From contig CAIJXU010000013.1 in the NCBI GenBank assembly GCA_903824725.1, positions 25,683-89,682 on the forward strand: a stretch of DNA of 64,000 nucleotides. Direction: 5' to 3'. Shown here piece by piece: positions 43,980 to 54,223 of the stretch (position 1 is its first letter; each line of letters starts with the position of its first letter). The position numbers and the translations under genes were made by a program. The notes under the pieces are model-generated. The model saw nothing but the letters and a program-made list of their open reading frames with translations, made no database searches and was not told where the DNA came from. This stretch comes from an uncultured Bacteroidota bacterium (GTDB taxonomy: Bacteria; Bacteroidota; Bacteroidia; Chitinophagales; Chitinophagaceae).

Positions 43980-43987
43980 CAAAAATA
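43980..43987 (-). promoter_or_regulatory. Putative -7 element for lepB-cdd
   Basis: Minus-strand TATTTTTG, 25 bases upstream of the lepB ATG. It overlaps the 3' part of the pdhB terminator hairpin. Confidence 0.45.
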
Positions 43988-44006
43988 TCCCTTTGTGAGG
44001 GATATT
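43984..44006 (-). terminator. Terminator of pdhB
   Basis: AATATCCCT (43984-43992) pairs with AGGGATATT (43998-44006) as a perfect 9-bp stem with a 5-nt loop. On the minus strand a short T-run follows. The T-run is part of the lepB -7 element. Confidence 0.65.
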
Positions 44007-44083
44007 GTTTAAAATATTTTTAAAGTAGCAAAGTATTAATATAAGTGGTCAATTTAAAGGATTATACCGCTTTAGGGATCATC

Positions 44084-45070
44084 TTATTTGTATTGATGCA
44101 TCAATTCCTTCACCAACTGCACCGATCTTGCTACATCCGGGATAGCCAAAGCGGCTAAATTAGGAGCATAGTGCATGGGCGCATCGGCACTTGTAATACG
44201 GCGTATAGGGGCATCTAGATAATCAAATCCTTCCTTTTGAATACGATAACTTAATTCAGATGAAACGGAAGCAAAAGGCCATTGCTCTTCGATAATAACC
44301 AATCGGTTTGTTTTTTTAACGCTTTCCAATACAGTCATCCAATCTAAAGGTCTGATGGTTCTTAAATCAATTACTTCAGCACTAATGCCTTCTTTTTCTA
44401 ATTCTGCTGCAGCTCCTAAAGCTACTTTCATCATTTTATTATAGGACACAATAGTGATATCGCGACCCATTTTTTTAACATCCGCCTTACCTAATGGGAT
44501 ATAATATTCATCATCAGGTATATCACATTTATCGCCATACATCACTTCACTTTCTAAAAACATGATAGGATCTTCCTCGTAACGAATGGCTTGTTTTAAT
44601 AAACCCTTTGCATCATAGCCATTAGAAGGAGAAACAACTTTAATACCAGGTATATTGGCTAAATAACTTTCAAACGCAGTAGAATGTTGTGCCCCTAATT
44701 GTCCAGCACTCCCATTAGGGCCTCTCATCACAATAGGGCACCCAATTTGGCCGCCACTCATCGCAAGCATCTTGCTTGCCGTATTCAAAATTTGATCCAA
44801 AGGAAGTACTGCAAAATTCCATGTCATAAACTCCACAATGGGTCTTAAACCATTTTGTGCGGCCCCTACGGCGACTGCAGTAAAACCTAATTCAGAAATA
44901 GGTGTATCAATGATTCGTTTTGCACCAAACTCAGCCAACATCCCTTGGCTTACTTTATAGGCGCCATTGTATTCCGCTACTTCCTCCCCCATTAATAATA
45001 CTTTTTCATCTCTTCTCATTTCTTCGCTCATCGCCTCCCTAAGGGCTTCTCTAAATGGTATTGATCGCAT
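44084..45070 (-). CDS. pdhB: Pyruvate dehydrogenase E1 component, beta subunit
   Basis: Beta subunit of the alpha2beta2 E1 that decarboxylates pyruvate with thiamine diphosphate. From the ATG at 45070 the product has 328 residues. MRSIPFREALREAMSEEM, LMGEEVAEYNGAYKVSQGM, GFTAVAVGAA and QLGAQHSTAFESYLANIPG are typical. The longer frame to 45097 would contain the -7 element at 45095-45102 and is rejected. The alpha subunit and E2 are not adjacent; in many Bacteroidota E1 beta is a separate gene. Confidence 0.93.
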   Translation of the reverse strand: MRSIPFREALREAMSEEMRRDEKVLLMGEEVAEYNGAYKVSQGMLAEFGAKRIIDTPISELGFTAVAVGAAQNGLRPIVEFMTWNFAVLPLDQILNTASKMLAMSGGQIGCPIVMRGPNGSAGQLGAQHSTAFESYLANIPGIKVVSPSNGYDAKGLLKQAIRYEEDPIMFLESEVMYGDKCDIPDDEYYIPLGKADVKKMGRDITIVSYNKMMKVALGAAAELEKEGISAEVIDLRTIRPLDWMTVLESVKKTNRLVIIEEQWPFASVSSELSYRIQKEGFDYLDAPIRRITSADAPMHYAPNLAALAIPDVARSVQLVKELMHQYK

Positions 45071-45094
45071 TGAAGTACAATTTGTTTTGAGTGG

Positions 45095-45102
45095 CAAAAA
45101 TA
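45095..45102 (-). promoter_or_regulatory. Putative -7 element for pdhB
   Basis: Minus-strand TATTTTTG. The first downstream ATG is at 45070, so it decides the pdhB start. Confidence 0.5.
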
Positions 45103-45137
45103 AAGCTTTATATAGGAAAAATATAATTCTTACCCAT

Positions 45138-45177
45138 AAAAAAAGGTCCCCTCCCGATAAATCGAGAAGGGACCTTT
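45138..45177 (-). terminator. Terminator of the TonB-dependent receptor gene
   Basis: AAAGGTCCC (45142-45150) pairs with GGGACCTTT (45169-45177). The minus strand continues into a T7 run. Confidence 0.85.
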
Positions 45178-45199
45178 AGGACTAACCCATCCTAAAATA

Positions 45200-48142
45200 T
45201 TAAAATATGTTATAAGCAAAACTTACATAGTACAATGCGCCGATAGCAGGGCTACCGTAAGCAGATTTGTAGTATTTGTTAAAGATGTTTGTACCCCCTG
45301 CTTTAATCAAAGATTTGTAAGAAGGTATTTTATAGGTTAACACCGCATCCATCGTTTGATATGAACTGATTGCTCCAACAGCAAATGTACTTACGTAATC
45401 GAAGCCATCTTGGTAATGGAAATTAGCGCTAAATCCTAAACGATTTTTAAATAAGAAACCGCTGTTGTTTAAGGCAATATTTGCTCTAATTTTTGGCGTA
45501 TTGAAATATGGAATTACACCATCTGCCACTGTTCCAATTTCATCATTAAAGATGCTCGTAGAAATACTGAAATTTCTAGGCAATAAATAATCTAATGATA
45601 ATCCCCATCCACTTGTTTTTACATCTCCTTCAGAATTGGTAGAGATGCTGTATGCCATACGCTTGCTTGCATCTAATACATCTAATGGACTAGGAGCTGC
45701 AGCATTACGAGATTGTATTACAGTTACACCACCAATAAAATTAGTATAATTTCCAGTATAGTAATAAAAATCAAGTAATAATTTTTTTGCAATTAAGGCC
45801 TTATATCCAATTTCCATTGAGGTCATAGACTCAGGCTTAAATTGATTAAATACTTGTTGTTTTAATAATGCTGTATTTGGAGCACCTGCCATTGCGCTTG
45901 CACCAAAAGCATTTACACTGGCTAAAGTGTATGCAGGATTTGTTGCGAAATTATAGTACTCTCTCAATTGAGGTAAACCTCCCATTAAACGAGTACCACC
46001 TCCTACTAACAAGTTAATCCATTGGTTTTGAGAAGAAGGAAAACGATAGGCTGTTTGATATGAAAGACGAACGTTATTATCTTGAGCCACTTTCACTACC
46101 ATTGAAACTCTTGGTGTAAAACGACCATCAAAGTAAGTGCTCTTATCATAACGACCAGATGCAGAAATTTTTACAACATCATCAAATAATTTTTTTGACA
46201 ATTGAGCATATGCCCCAGTTTCATTAATTTTAATAGCACCTGCAGTATCTGCAAATAAAGTTCCTTGAGAGTTTAACACATATTGTTTCATTGAAGCGCC
46301 CACCAATAAATCAGCACCCATTTTATCTAAACCTAATGCGTTCGTTAAATTGTATTGACCTTCAAAAACATTTAAATCAGATTTATCTAAGAACATACCA
46401 CCACCCATAGAGATCGGTGTAGATATAATACTTTTAAATCTTGGATCTTGTCTAATGTTTCCTGTTGGACGATTGGCGTCAGCAATAGCACGTGCTGCAA
46501 CAGTAGCTGCCTGAGCTGGCATACCAGCATCTCTGTATGAAGTTAAGGCAGACATATATGTAGGGAACCAAGTAGTACTAGGGCTCCATGCTTCATTAAA
46601 ATAACGAGCTGCGATAGTTGCATTATAAGAAGCACCCGCATCTTCATTAGTCGTATATGCTCTTAACAACCAATCTTTAGATTTAATCTCTAATTTGTAT
46701 TGACCCATTCTTAATTCCTTCAAAGAATAACGATCACTTCCTGTGTACACCGTGTTACCTGTTCCATTATAAAAGCTAAAAGATGCTTCTGTATTGTCAG
46801 ATATTTTATAGTTAAATGATCCAGTCATTTTTACGTTTAATGTAGTTGGATCAATTACATCTTTTTCAGCATAACCTGTTCTTGATACATCTCCACCAAA
46901 AAAGCCCTTAGCGTTACCATATAAAAAAGGAGCATAAGGTGCTAAAGCAGCGTTTTGAGATTTTAAGAAAGCGGTATAAGTTGACAATGTTGGGAACATA
47001 GCAGTTGCACCATATAATTGGTTAAAAGCAGCATTGGCATAGGCTCCGGCTAATGGACCATAAGGAGCATAAGCAGCAGTTAAACTTCCAATTATTCCGT
47101 TTTTAACAGAACCGTATACTGAACTCAATGAGGTTGTCGTTTCATCACCATAAAAATTTACACCATCATAGTTGGGATCTGATTGACGAGTTCCAGGAAT
47201 GGTTTGACCATTTTGAGAACCTGTTGTTCTAGAATAGTTTGTAGCATCTGTACCCACCCAATCTTGTGCTTCCACAAATTGAGCTGCAAATTTATAAGCA
47301 AAACGATCATTTACTTTTTGAGCCCATCTTACAGTCCAATCCTTATATGGAGCTAAAGAGCGTTGGTAGTTATCATAATGATTGAATCCTTGTTTCACTT
47401 GAAAACTTAATCCTTGATATTTGAAAGGATTTTTACTATTAATTAAAACAGTACCATTCATACCGCCTGCTCCATATAAAGCAGAAGAGGCACCTGGTAA
47501 TAATTCGATATTGTCAACGTCTAATTCAGTTAAACCAATTACGCTACCTACTGAGAAGTTTAATCCAGGCGCTTGGTTATCCATTCCATCAATTAATTGA
47601 TTAGCTCGAGTGTTACCACTTACATTAAAACCTCTAGTACTGATACTTTTAAAAGTTAAGCTAGCTGTAATCACATCCACCCCTTTTAGAGTACCTAAGA
47701 TGTCATAATAACTAGATGCTGGAGTGTTTTTGATAGTTGTGTTACTAATTCTTTCGATAGAAACAGGCGATTCTAAAATACGCTCTGCTACTTTTGAAGC
47801 AGATACAACCACCTCAGAACCAAGTACAAAAGAAGGAGATAAGCTCACTTCTAATTTTGCGTTTATAGACGAAACTGGAACTTCTTTATTGGTATATCCA
47901 ACAGATGAAAACACTAAAGTAAATGGTGTTTTTTGAGACACATTTAATCTAAATGTACCCTTATCATCTGTATAAGTACCATTAGTTGTTCCTTTCACTG
48001 TGACAGAAACAGCAGCTAATACTTCTGCAGAACTTGAATTTTTAACAGTACCATTAATAGTACCTGCATTTTGCGCTTTTAAAGACATTACCGATGAGGC
48101 AAGGATGATTAAAAGACTAAAATGGCGTAAAAATTTTCTCAT
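45200..48142 (-). CDS. TonB-dependent outer-membrane receptor with carboxypeptidase-like N-terminal domain
   Basis: A 980-residue outer-membrane transporter. A signal peptide (1-23, ending SLKAQ) is followed by a carboxypeptidase-D regulatory-like beta domain (about 27-110, GTINGTVKNSSSAEVLAAVS), a plug (about 120-235, with LKGVDVITA and ALYGAGGMNGTVLINSK) and a 22-stranded barrel ending in the terminal aromatic YNIF. No SusD partner follows, so it is not a classical SusCD pair. The ligand is unknown; no neighbouring enzyme or regulator hints at it. It is monocistronic with a strong terminator. No riboswitch was recognised upstream. Confidence 0.92.
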   Translation of the reverse strand: MRKFLRHFSLLIILASSVMSLKAQNAGTINGTVKNSSSAEVLAAVSVTVKGTTNGTYTDDKGTFRLNVSQKTPFTLVFSSVGYTNKEVPVSSINAKLEVSLSPSFVLGSEVVVSASKVAERILESPVSIERISNTTIKNTPASSYYDILGTLKGVDVITASLTFKSISTRGFNVSGNTRANQLIDGMDNQAPGLNFSVGSVIGLTELDVDNIELLPGASSALYGAGGMNGTVLINSKNPFKYQGLSFQVKQGFNHYDNYQRSLAPYKDWTVRWAQKVNDRFAYKFAAQFVEAQDWVGTDATNYSRTTGSQNGQTIPGTRQSDPNYDGVNFYGDETTTSLSSVYGSVKNGIIGSLTAAYAPYGPLAGAYANAAFNQLYGATAMFPTLSTYTAFLKSQNAALAPYAPFLYGNAKGFFGGDVSRTGYAEKDVIDPTTLNVKMTGSFNYKISDNTEASFSFYNGTGNTVYTGSDRYSLKELRMGQYKLEIKSKDWLLRAYTTNEDAGASYNATIAARYFNEAWSPSTTWFPTYMSALTSYRDAGMPAQAATVAARAIADANRPTGNIRQDPRFKSIISTPISMGGGMFLDKSDLNVFEGQYNLTNALGLDKMGADLLVGASMKQYVLNSQGTLFADTAGAIKINETGAYAQLSKKLFDDVVKISASGRYDKSTYFDGRFTPRVSMVVKVAQDNNVRLSYQTAYRFPSSQNQWINLLVGGGTRLMGGLPQLREYYNFATNPAYTLASVNAFGASAMAGAPNTALLKQQVFNQFKPESMTSMEIGYKALIAKKLLLDFYYYTGNYTNFIGGVTVIQSRNAAAPSPLDVLDASKRMAYSISTNSEGDVKTSGWGLSLDYLLPRNFSISTSIFNDEIGTVADGVIPYFNTPKIRANIALNNSGFLFKNRLGFSANFHYQDGFDYVSTFAVGAISSYQTMDAVLTYKIPSYKSLIKAGGTNIFNKYYKSAYGSPAIGALYYVSFAYNIF

Positions 48143-48241
48143 ATTTAATTGTTTTTAAGATGAATCGTAGTTAAAAATACTGAATTGTTCCCACTTCAGA
48201 AAAAATTATCAAAATTGTGTTAAAACTTTTAATTTAGTGGT

Positions 48242-49174
48242 ATGAAATCCACACCCTTCCCAGGCCAAATCAATACTTACCATGGCAAAGTAAGAGATGT
48301 CTATTACATTGAAAATGAACTACTTGTAATGGTCGCAAGTGACAGAATCTCCGCATTTGATGTTATTTTACCTAACCCTATCCCTTTTAAAGGCCAGGTA
48401 TTAAATCAGATAGCTGCCTATATGTTAAAGGCAACAAAGGATATTTGCCCCAATTGGCTATTGGACACCCCTGCGCCCAATGTAGCCATCGGAAAAAAAT
48501 GTGTCCCCTTTAAAATTGAAATGGTAGTTCGAGGCAATTTAGTTGGCCATGCATGGCGCACCTATCAAAATGGGGGTCGTATTTTATGTGGCATTCAATT
48601 AGCCGAAGGATTAAATGAAAATGACTTTTTCCCTACGCCCATTATTACCCCTTCCACTAAAGCAAGTGAGGGTCATGATGAAGACATTTCTAAGGAAGAC
48701 ATCATTAGACAAGGATTGGCTAGTGAAGCCGATTGGAAAGTTTTAGAAAAATATGCACTTGCTTTATTCCAAAGAGGAAAAGAAATTGCTGCAAAACAAG
48801 GCTTGATTTTAGTAGATACCAAATATGAATTTGGGAAAATTGGCGACACCATTTATTTAATGGATGAAATTCACACGCCCGATTCTTCGCGTTATTTTTA
48901 TGCAGATGGTTTTGAGCAAAGACAAGAAAATAAAGAAAAACAAAAACAACTTAGCAAGGAATTTGTACGCGAGTGGTTGATTGAAAATAATTTTATGGGA
49001 AAGGAAGGTCAAACGGTTCCCTTTATGTCTAGTGAATGGATTGATACCATTTCTAAAAGATACATTGAACTTTACGAGCAAGTGATTGGCGAAAAATTTG
49101 TACCTCAAAAATTATCTGACGAAGCAACTTTTAGTCTAGTGTCAGCTTCTTTGACAAAATTAGGATCCTTGTAA
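48242..49174 (+). CDS. purC: Phosphoribosylaminoimidazole-succinocarboxamide synthase
   Basis: Purine pathway ligase joining aspartate to CAIR. The 310-residue product is the longer yeast-like form common in Bacteroidota: [20 protein letters not shown] at the N-terminus, [46 protein letters not shown] with [10 protein letters not shown]. It is divergent from the TonB receptor gene across 99 bp and converges on trhO with six bases between the stops. Confidence 0.95.
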   Translation: MKSTPFPGQINTYHGKVRDVYYIENELLVMVASDRISAFDVILPNPIPFKGQVLNQIAAYMLKATKDICPNWLLDTPAPNVAIGKKCVPFKIEMVVRGNLVGHAWRTYQNGGRILCGIQLAEGLNENDFFPTPIITPSTKASEGHDEDISKEDIIRQGLASEADWKVLEKYALALFQRGKEIAAKQGLILVDTKYEFGKIGDTIYLMDEIHTPDSSRYFYADGFEQRQENKEKQKQLSKEFVREWLIENNFMGKEGQTVPFMSSEWIDTISKRYIELYEQVIGEKFVPQKLSDEATFSLVSASLTKLGSL

Positions 49175-49180
49175 GAATAA

Positions 49181-50221
49181 CTAAATATCTATTCCTAATC
49201 TAGGTCTCAATCGCTGTTTGCTTTTATTAAAAATTTGCTGCCCTTTGTCGATCCCTTTTCGCAGTTCAATTTGTTTTTCTAATGGCAAATGAACGATGTC
49301 AGTGCAACTCTGTGTGCAACATCCAGCATATGTCTCAGCGCATTTTGGACATTGAATAAATAATAAATGACAGCCATCGTTTTTGCAATTAGTATGCGTA
49401 TCGCAAGGCGCACCGCATTGATGACATTTAGAGATAATATCATCTGTAATCTTCTCCCCCAAACGATCATCAAATACAAAGTTTTTCCCTTTAAATTTAC
49501 TTTCTAATCCAGCTTCTTTAATTTTATTCGCATAATTAATGATACCTCCTTCCAAATGAAACACATTTTTAAAACCATGGTGTAACATATAGGCGCTCGC
49601 TTTTTCACAACGAATACCTCCAGTGCAATACATGATTATATTTGCTTCTTTTTTTTCCTTCATCATATCTGCTGCCATAGGTAATTGATCCCTAAAAGTA
49701 TCCGACGGAATTTCAATTGCTTTTTCAAAATGACCCACTTCATATTCGTAATGATTACGCATATCTATGACAATGGTTTCAGATGACTCCAACATCGAAT
49801 TCATTTGTTGGGCAGTTACATATTTGCCTTTTTTGTCCATGCTAAAATTTGGATCATCTATACCATCTGCGACAATTTTTTCTCGGGTTTTTATTCTAAG
49901 CGCCCAGAAACTTTTTCCATTGTCATTCACCGCTGTATTTAATCTTAGTTCATTCAAGCCAGGAATAGCATATAAATATTGCTTAAAATGTTCAAACAAA
50001 TGCGAGGGCACACTTATTTGGGCATTGATTCCCTCTTGTGCAACATAGATTCGTCCAAATACTTGCAATGCATTTAATCCTTGATACAAATCATCTCTAA
50101 ATTGCAGAGGATCATTGATGGGGAAATACTGGTAAAAACTAATGGTAATACGAGGAAAATTTTCCTGGTATAATTTCTCTTTTAACTCCTTGTTGGAGAT
50201 ACGATTGTGCAATACTGACAT
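49181..50221 (-). CDS. trhO: tRNA uridine(34) hydroxylase, rhodanese family (TrhO/YceA)
   Basis: Oxygen-dependent hydroxylation of U34 in tRNA, the first step to 5-methoxy or cmo5 uridine. The 346-residue product has an N-terminal ferredoxin-like domain (about 20-120, [12 protein letters not shown]), a rhodanese domain with catalytic Cys199 in [13 protein letters not shown], and a C-terminal cysteine cluster ([20 protein letters not shown]) that probably binds zinc. Typical YceA length and motifs. Monocistronic. Confidence 0.93.
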   Translation of the reverse strand: MSVLHNRISNKELKEKLYQENFPRITISFYQYFPINDPLQFRDDLYQGLNALQVFGRIYVAQEGINAQISVPSHLFEHFKQYLYAIPGLNELRLNTAVNDNGKSFWALRIKTREKIVADGIDDPNFSMDKKGKYVTAQQMNSMLESSETIVIDMRNHYEYEVGHFEKAIEIPSDTFRDQLPMAADMMKEKKEANIIMYCTGGIRCEKASAYMLHHGFKNVFHLEGGIINYANKIKEAGLESKFKGKNFVFDDRLGEKITDDIISKCHQCGAPCDTHTNCKNDGCHLLFIQCPKCAETYAGCCTQSCTDIVHLPLEKQIELRKGIDKGQQIFNKSKQRLRPRLGIDI

Positions 50222-50298
50222 AAAATAAATTTAATCCCAATTACAGGTTGGGAAAATTCAATGCAAATATAAAAAATAAGTTCCTATCTACAACCTCA

Positions 50299-50649
50299 TT
50301 ACTTTGTAGCCCTCGCAAAACTCCCTGTCAGGGAAGCCAATCCTCCTAATAATGCGCCCATAAAAGTAGTTACAGCGATTAATGCTATGTATGAACCCTT
50401 TAGAGGTAATATTGTAGCCACTTTCATCGATAAAATATGGTCATTGCCTTGATCTAATAAAATAGCTAAGCCGCACCATAATAGTCCAATTGCAACAAAG
50501 CCAGATAAAAAAGAGTAGAACGCTTTTTGCGGAATGGCCATAGCTACTATTAAATTAGTGATGACAAAACTCCACCAAGGAAGGTTGCCATAAATACCTG
50601 CAGCATAAGCTAACAAGGCTGATAATATAATACTGATTAATATTTTCAT
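50299..50649 (-). CDS. Small four-helix membrane protein, unknown function
   Basis: 116 residues with about four hydrophobic helices (residues 3-20, 22-40, 45-66 and 88-112). No catalytic motif and no recognised family. Nothing periplasmic of note. It follows the penicillin acylase gene by 31 bases on the same strand and may be cotranscribed with it. Composition and spacing support a real gene. Confidence 0.65.
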   Translation of the reverse strand: MKILISIILSALLAYAAGIYGNLPWWSFVITNLIVAMAIPQKAFYSFLSGFVAIGLLWCGLAILLDQGNDHILSMKVATILPLKGSYIALIAVTTFMGALLGGLASLTGSFARATK

Positions 50650-50680
50650 GATATTCTTTTTAAGGATAATTAATATTTAA

Positions 50681-53155
50681 CTAAGCGGCTTTAAATTGAA
50701 GATGCCATTTTGTTCTTGCATTTTGTTTTAGTTTTTCTTTTCCTAAAAACAAAAATCTATAATATTGTCCAGCAGCCCATGTGTTTACAAAACTATCATA
50801 ATAGGGACTACCTGGATTACCACTTTGACCTCCAGGATATAAACCATAAGCTTCAATCTCGTCGGTCAAATGAACAATCATTCTCCAACTAGGGCCGTGA
50901 TTTTCGGTGGTTGCATTAATGATATTAACACCCCCTCCTATGGGTAAATTTAATCTACTCAATACTGGCATTTTAGTTAAATGTAAAATACGAGTTGCTT
51001 TAAATAAAGACCATTCTAATTTATTTTCTTTTTCTAATTCCGATAATTTTTTAGTCGCATTTTCAACACCTAAAGTAACCTGATCTTTAAAATTTTCAAT
51101 TTTGTCTTTTGTTCTTATATCATCAGCAATCACCCAATTAGAATCTTTGTTCATTTGATCTAGCAATACGAATGCTTCTGGTTTGGTTAATGGGATTGTT
51201 GATCCTGCTAATTCATCACCCCATACGGCTTGCTCCACACTATCCCAAATGATTTTAAATACGGTGATGCCTTTTGAATTTACACTATTATTTAAATCCC
51301 AATTCGTCATTTCATTAACCATTCTTTTGGCATCGTTGCTTAGCTTATCCAATTGTAAATACCTCATCATAGCTGGACGCGCAGTGGCTGCAAATACATT
51401 ATAGTTATCTGTTTGCAACGCTTGCATATCCTGTGCCGTAATTTGATTCATACTCGTCAAATGTTTATTCACACTAATACCTCGATACAATGGAAAAGCA
51501 GAAGCAGCTCCTAAATAATAGGGATAAGTGGGATCGGTTGCGGGCTGATTAGCACTACTTACAAATCCTCGAGCTGGATTTTTAATCATTGGATTTTCAT
51601 CATTAGGTATAATACCCTGCCATGCATAACTGGAGTCCTCTCCTGGCATAATAAAATCACCTTGCCTTTCCCATCTTGCTACAAATCTTCCTTGTTGTTT
51701 AATTGCGATATCTCCTGTCTTAGTTGCTAAAACAAAATTTTGTCCAGGGCAGGTCCATAATGAAATAGCATGTAAATAATCCTCATAATTTTTTGCTCTA
51801 TTCAATTGATAAAACGTTTCAACACCTGTTGATGTGCTATGCGCTGTCCATTGCACTGCTAAATTACGACCATTGGATTGTGGGTTTTGATAATGAGCAT
51901 CAAACATCGTAGGGCCCCAATTTGTCATTGCAATATCTTCAATCACATCGGTACTGTCTTTTACTTTTATGATTTCTTTTCTTTTTGTTGTCGACTTCCA
52001 AGCACCATTATACCAATATTCATTTTGCGTACTGTCTTTAAATTTAATTTCATAATAATCAAACACATCACGGCCAGCATTGGTTACGCCCCAAGCTAAA
52101 CTATCATTAAAGCCAATAATGACTGCAGGTGAACCTGGAAAACTTGCTCCATAAGTACTATGTGTTGGAGTGGTAATTTGAATTTCATACCATAAGGAAG
52201 GTAGGTTTAAACCCAAATGTGGATCACTACATAATATAGGCCTTCCTGATTTTGTTTTACTTCCAGACACAGCCCAATTATTACTTCCATTATTTTTATC
52301 AGGCGCTTCTGGCATGGCTACATTATTAATCGCCAATGCATTTGTAGTATGTAAATAAGAGGAATCTGAGTTGGATGGCTTTTTTGGAATGATAGAAGGT
52401 TTTGCAAAATCAGTTCCTTTGGGTATAATAGGATCTAATGAATCTTGCTTGTTGGTATATAATTTATCAAATAAATCATACCCTAAAAAATCCCTTGTAT
52501 TGGTTAGTTGTAAATCAGCGTTGGCAGAACGGCCTGTTAAGTCATAAGACATGAACATCAAAAATAAATATGTTTTTTTGGGCGTCCAATCCTCAGGTAC
52601 ATAATTCATTAGTTTAAATTCAAAAGGCAAATCCGTTGGATCCAATTGTTTAATATAAGCATTCACCCCTGCAGTATATGCATCCAAAGTGGCTTTCATT
52701 AGAGGGTTGGTCGCATTAATATTAGCTTCTGTCTGTTCTGCTCCATAAACCATTCCTAATCTTCTAAAAAAACGATCAATGGGTAATTTATCTGCTCCTG
52801 CAATTTCACTTAACCTACCCGATGCCACACGTGTTTCAAAATCCATTTGCCATAACCTAAACTTTGCATGCAAATAACCTTGTACAAAATAGGCATCTGC
52901 ATCATGATCAGCATAAATATGAGGCACTAATCTATCATCCACATATACGTCTACATTTCCTTTTAATTCATTTGCGATGATCGTAGCATCAAAATTGGTA
53001 TTTATTTTTTCAGCATTCTTCCAAAATCCATGTTGCGGAGATAAAAAATAACCTAATCTCGGTGCTTTTGAGTTCCCAATTTTAAGTTGTGTATCTAAAG
53101 TAAAAACTAATCCGGTGGTGAGGATAGCGCTTGCTATCAATGGCAATAATCGCAT
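50681..53155 (-). CDS. Penicillin acylase family Ntn-hydrolase
   Basis: An 824-residue exported amidase precursor. An N-terminal membrane or signal helix (3-20) is followed by the alpha chain with VYVDDRLVPHIYADHDADAY, FVQGYLHAKFRLWQMD and GRLSEIAG. The autocatalytic nucleophile is Ser291 in NNGSNNWAVSGSKTKSG, and the beta chain carries DPHLGLNLPSLWYEI and SFPGSPAVIIGFN. The enzyme self-cleaves before Ser291 to give two chains. Natural substrates in this family include acyl-homoserine lactones and cyclic lipopeptides; here it is unknown. Confidence 0.92.
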   Translation of the reverse strand: MRLLPLIASAILTTGLVFTLDTQLKIGNSKAPRLGYFLSPQHGFWKNAEKINTNFDATIIANELKGNVDVYVDDRLVPHIYADHDADAYFVQGYLHAKFRLWQMDFETRVASGRLSEIAGADKLPIDRFFRRLGMVYGAEQTEANINATNPLMKATLDAYTAGVNAYIKQLDPTDLPFEFKLMNYVPEDWTPKKTYLFLMFMSYDLTGRSANADLQLTNTRDFLGYDLFDKLYTNKQDSLDPIIPKGTDFAKPSIIPKKPSNSDSSYLHTTNALAINNVAMPEAPDKNNGSNNWAVSGSKTKSGRPILCSDPHLGLNLPSLWYEIQITTPTHSTYGASFPGSPAVIIGFNDSLAWGVTNAGRDVFDYYEIKFKDSTQNEYWYNGAWKSTTKRKEIIKVKDSTDVIEDIAMTNWGPTMFDAHYQNPQSNGRNLAVQWTAHSTSTGVETFYQLNRAKNYEDYLHAISLWTCPGQNFVLATKTGDIAIKQQGRFVARWERQGDFIMPGEDSSYAWQGIIPNDENPMIKNPARGFVSSANQPATDPTYPYYLGAASAFPLYRGISVNKHLTSMNQITAQDMQALQTDNYNVFAATARPAMMRYLQLDKLSNDAKRMVNEMTNWDLNNSVNSKGITVFKIIWDSVEQAVWGDELAGSTIPLTKPEAFVLLDQMNKDSNWVIADDIRTKDKIENFKDQVTLGVENATKKLSELEKENKLEWSLFKATRILHLTKMPVLSRLNLPIGGGVNIINATTENHGPSWRMIVHLTDEIEAYGLYPGGQSGNPGSPYYDSFVNTWAAGQYYRFLFLGKEKLKQNARTKWHLQFKAA

Positions 53156-53187
53156 AACATGTATTTAGACTACTAAATTACACAATA

Positions 53188-54198
53188 TTATTTAACTAAT
53201 TGTGCGTTAAAATGCGACAAATGGGAAGATAAATTTAAATAAGGATAGGTCGTCAACAATCTTTCTGTTTTTACAATACAATTTTGCAAAAATGCTTGAT
53301 GGCTTTCAGAGCCTTGGAAAAAAGGTTTATGCTGCATTGCTAATTGTAATTCTGCTACTTGTTTCATGATGGATTGGGTATCCTTGTCCATATAAGTTTC
53401 TACTAATTTTTCCCATACGTATTGAGAAGCTGCATAGTTAGGGTGCACTAAATCCTCGGCATAAAATCGGTAATCTCTAAGATCATCCATTACATATTCA
53501 TAAGCAGGGAAATATTCCATAGACTCAAATTGCGAAACCACTTCATGAACAGCTTGAATCAAAACTGCCTTACTACGATTATTCTCAATCAAGCCTTCTC
53601 TTAAATGACGCACCGGGCTAATCGTAAAAATAATATGTATATGAGGGTTAAACTGCTTTAATTGCTTAACCATATTTTGCAGTAATTCAATTAAAATCTC
53701 GGACTTCATTAAATATTTATCAAACCAAACAGCAGGTGCCTTATGATTATTAGCGACCACCTGCCCCTTGGCTGAAGGGGCATTATCATTCAATTGGTAT
53801 AACCAGGCCGAGCCTAATGTGATCACCAAATGATTGGCCGATTTTAAATAAGCATGGCCTTGCTTAATGGATTCATTTATTTTATTCAGCGCGTCTAACT
53901 CAGTAATACCAGATAACTTGCTGTGGTGATTCCAGCTATTCCAAACATCATTTAAATAAAATAAGTCGGAGGATGTGTATTTTTTTTGAATAATACAATC
54001 CTCAATGGCGTTGCAAACACTGATCGGATTAAATAAAATGCCATGTGAATTTTCAAGTACATTAAAGAGATGTGTATTTAATTTGGCTCCCATGTTTTCA
54101 GAAAAACAAGACCCAATTAAAAACAGATTATCTCGGTACCCTATTGGATATTCGGACCGCTTTGAATCTAAGGTTAATTTAAATTTTATATGGCTCAT
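53188..54198 (-). CDS. GSCFA family protein (SGNH-like esterase)
   Basis: 336 residues defining a GSCFA domain: the name motif appears as LIGSCFSENMGAKL (27-40), followed by SHGILFNPISVCNAI, LVITLGSAWLY and VHPNYAASQYVWEKL. The SGNH-hydrolase-like pattern (Ser in GSCFS, Asp-x-x-His in DLVHPNY) suggests a carbohydrate- or lipid-ester hydrolase, but no substrate is proven. It has no signal peptide. It sits between rlmB and the penicillin acylase gene on the same strand, 32 bases before the latter. Confidence 0.88.
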   Translation of the reverse strand: MSHIKFKLTLDSKRSEYPIGYRDNLFLIGSCFSENMGAKLNTHLFNVLENSHGILFNPISVCNAIEDCIIQKKYTSSDLFYLNDVWNSWNHHSKLSGITELDALNKINESIKQGHAYLKSANHLVITLGSAWLYQLNDNAPSAKGQVVANNHKAPAVWFDKYLMKSEILIELLQNMVKQLKQFNPHIHIIFTISPVRHLREGLIENNRSKAVLIQAVHEVVSQFESMEYFPAYEYVMDDLRDYRFYAEDLVHPNYAASQYVWEKLVETYMDKDTQSIMKQVAELQLAMQHKPFFQGSESHQAFLQNCIVKTERLLTTYPYLNLSSHLSHFNAQLVK

Positions 54199-54223
54199 AA
54201 TTTAACCTACTTGTAGGCATGCT

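Noticed and set aside
48143..48241. Cobalamin or other riboswitch upstream of the TonB-dependent receptor
   Set aside because: The 99-bp AT-rich gap shows no B12-box or conserved stem pattern.
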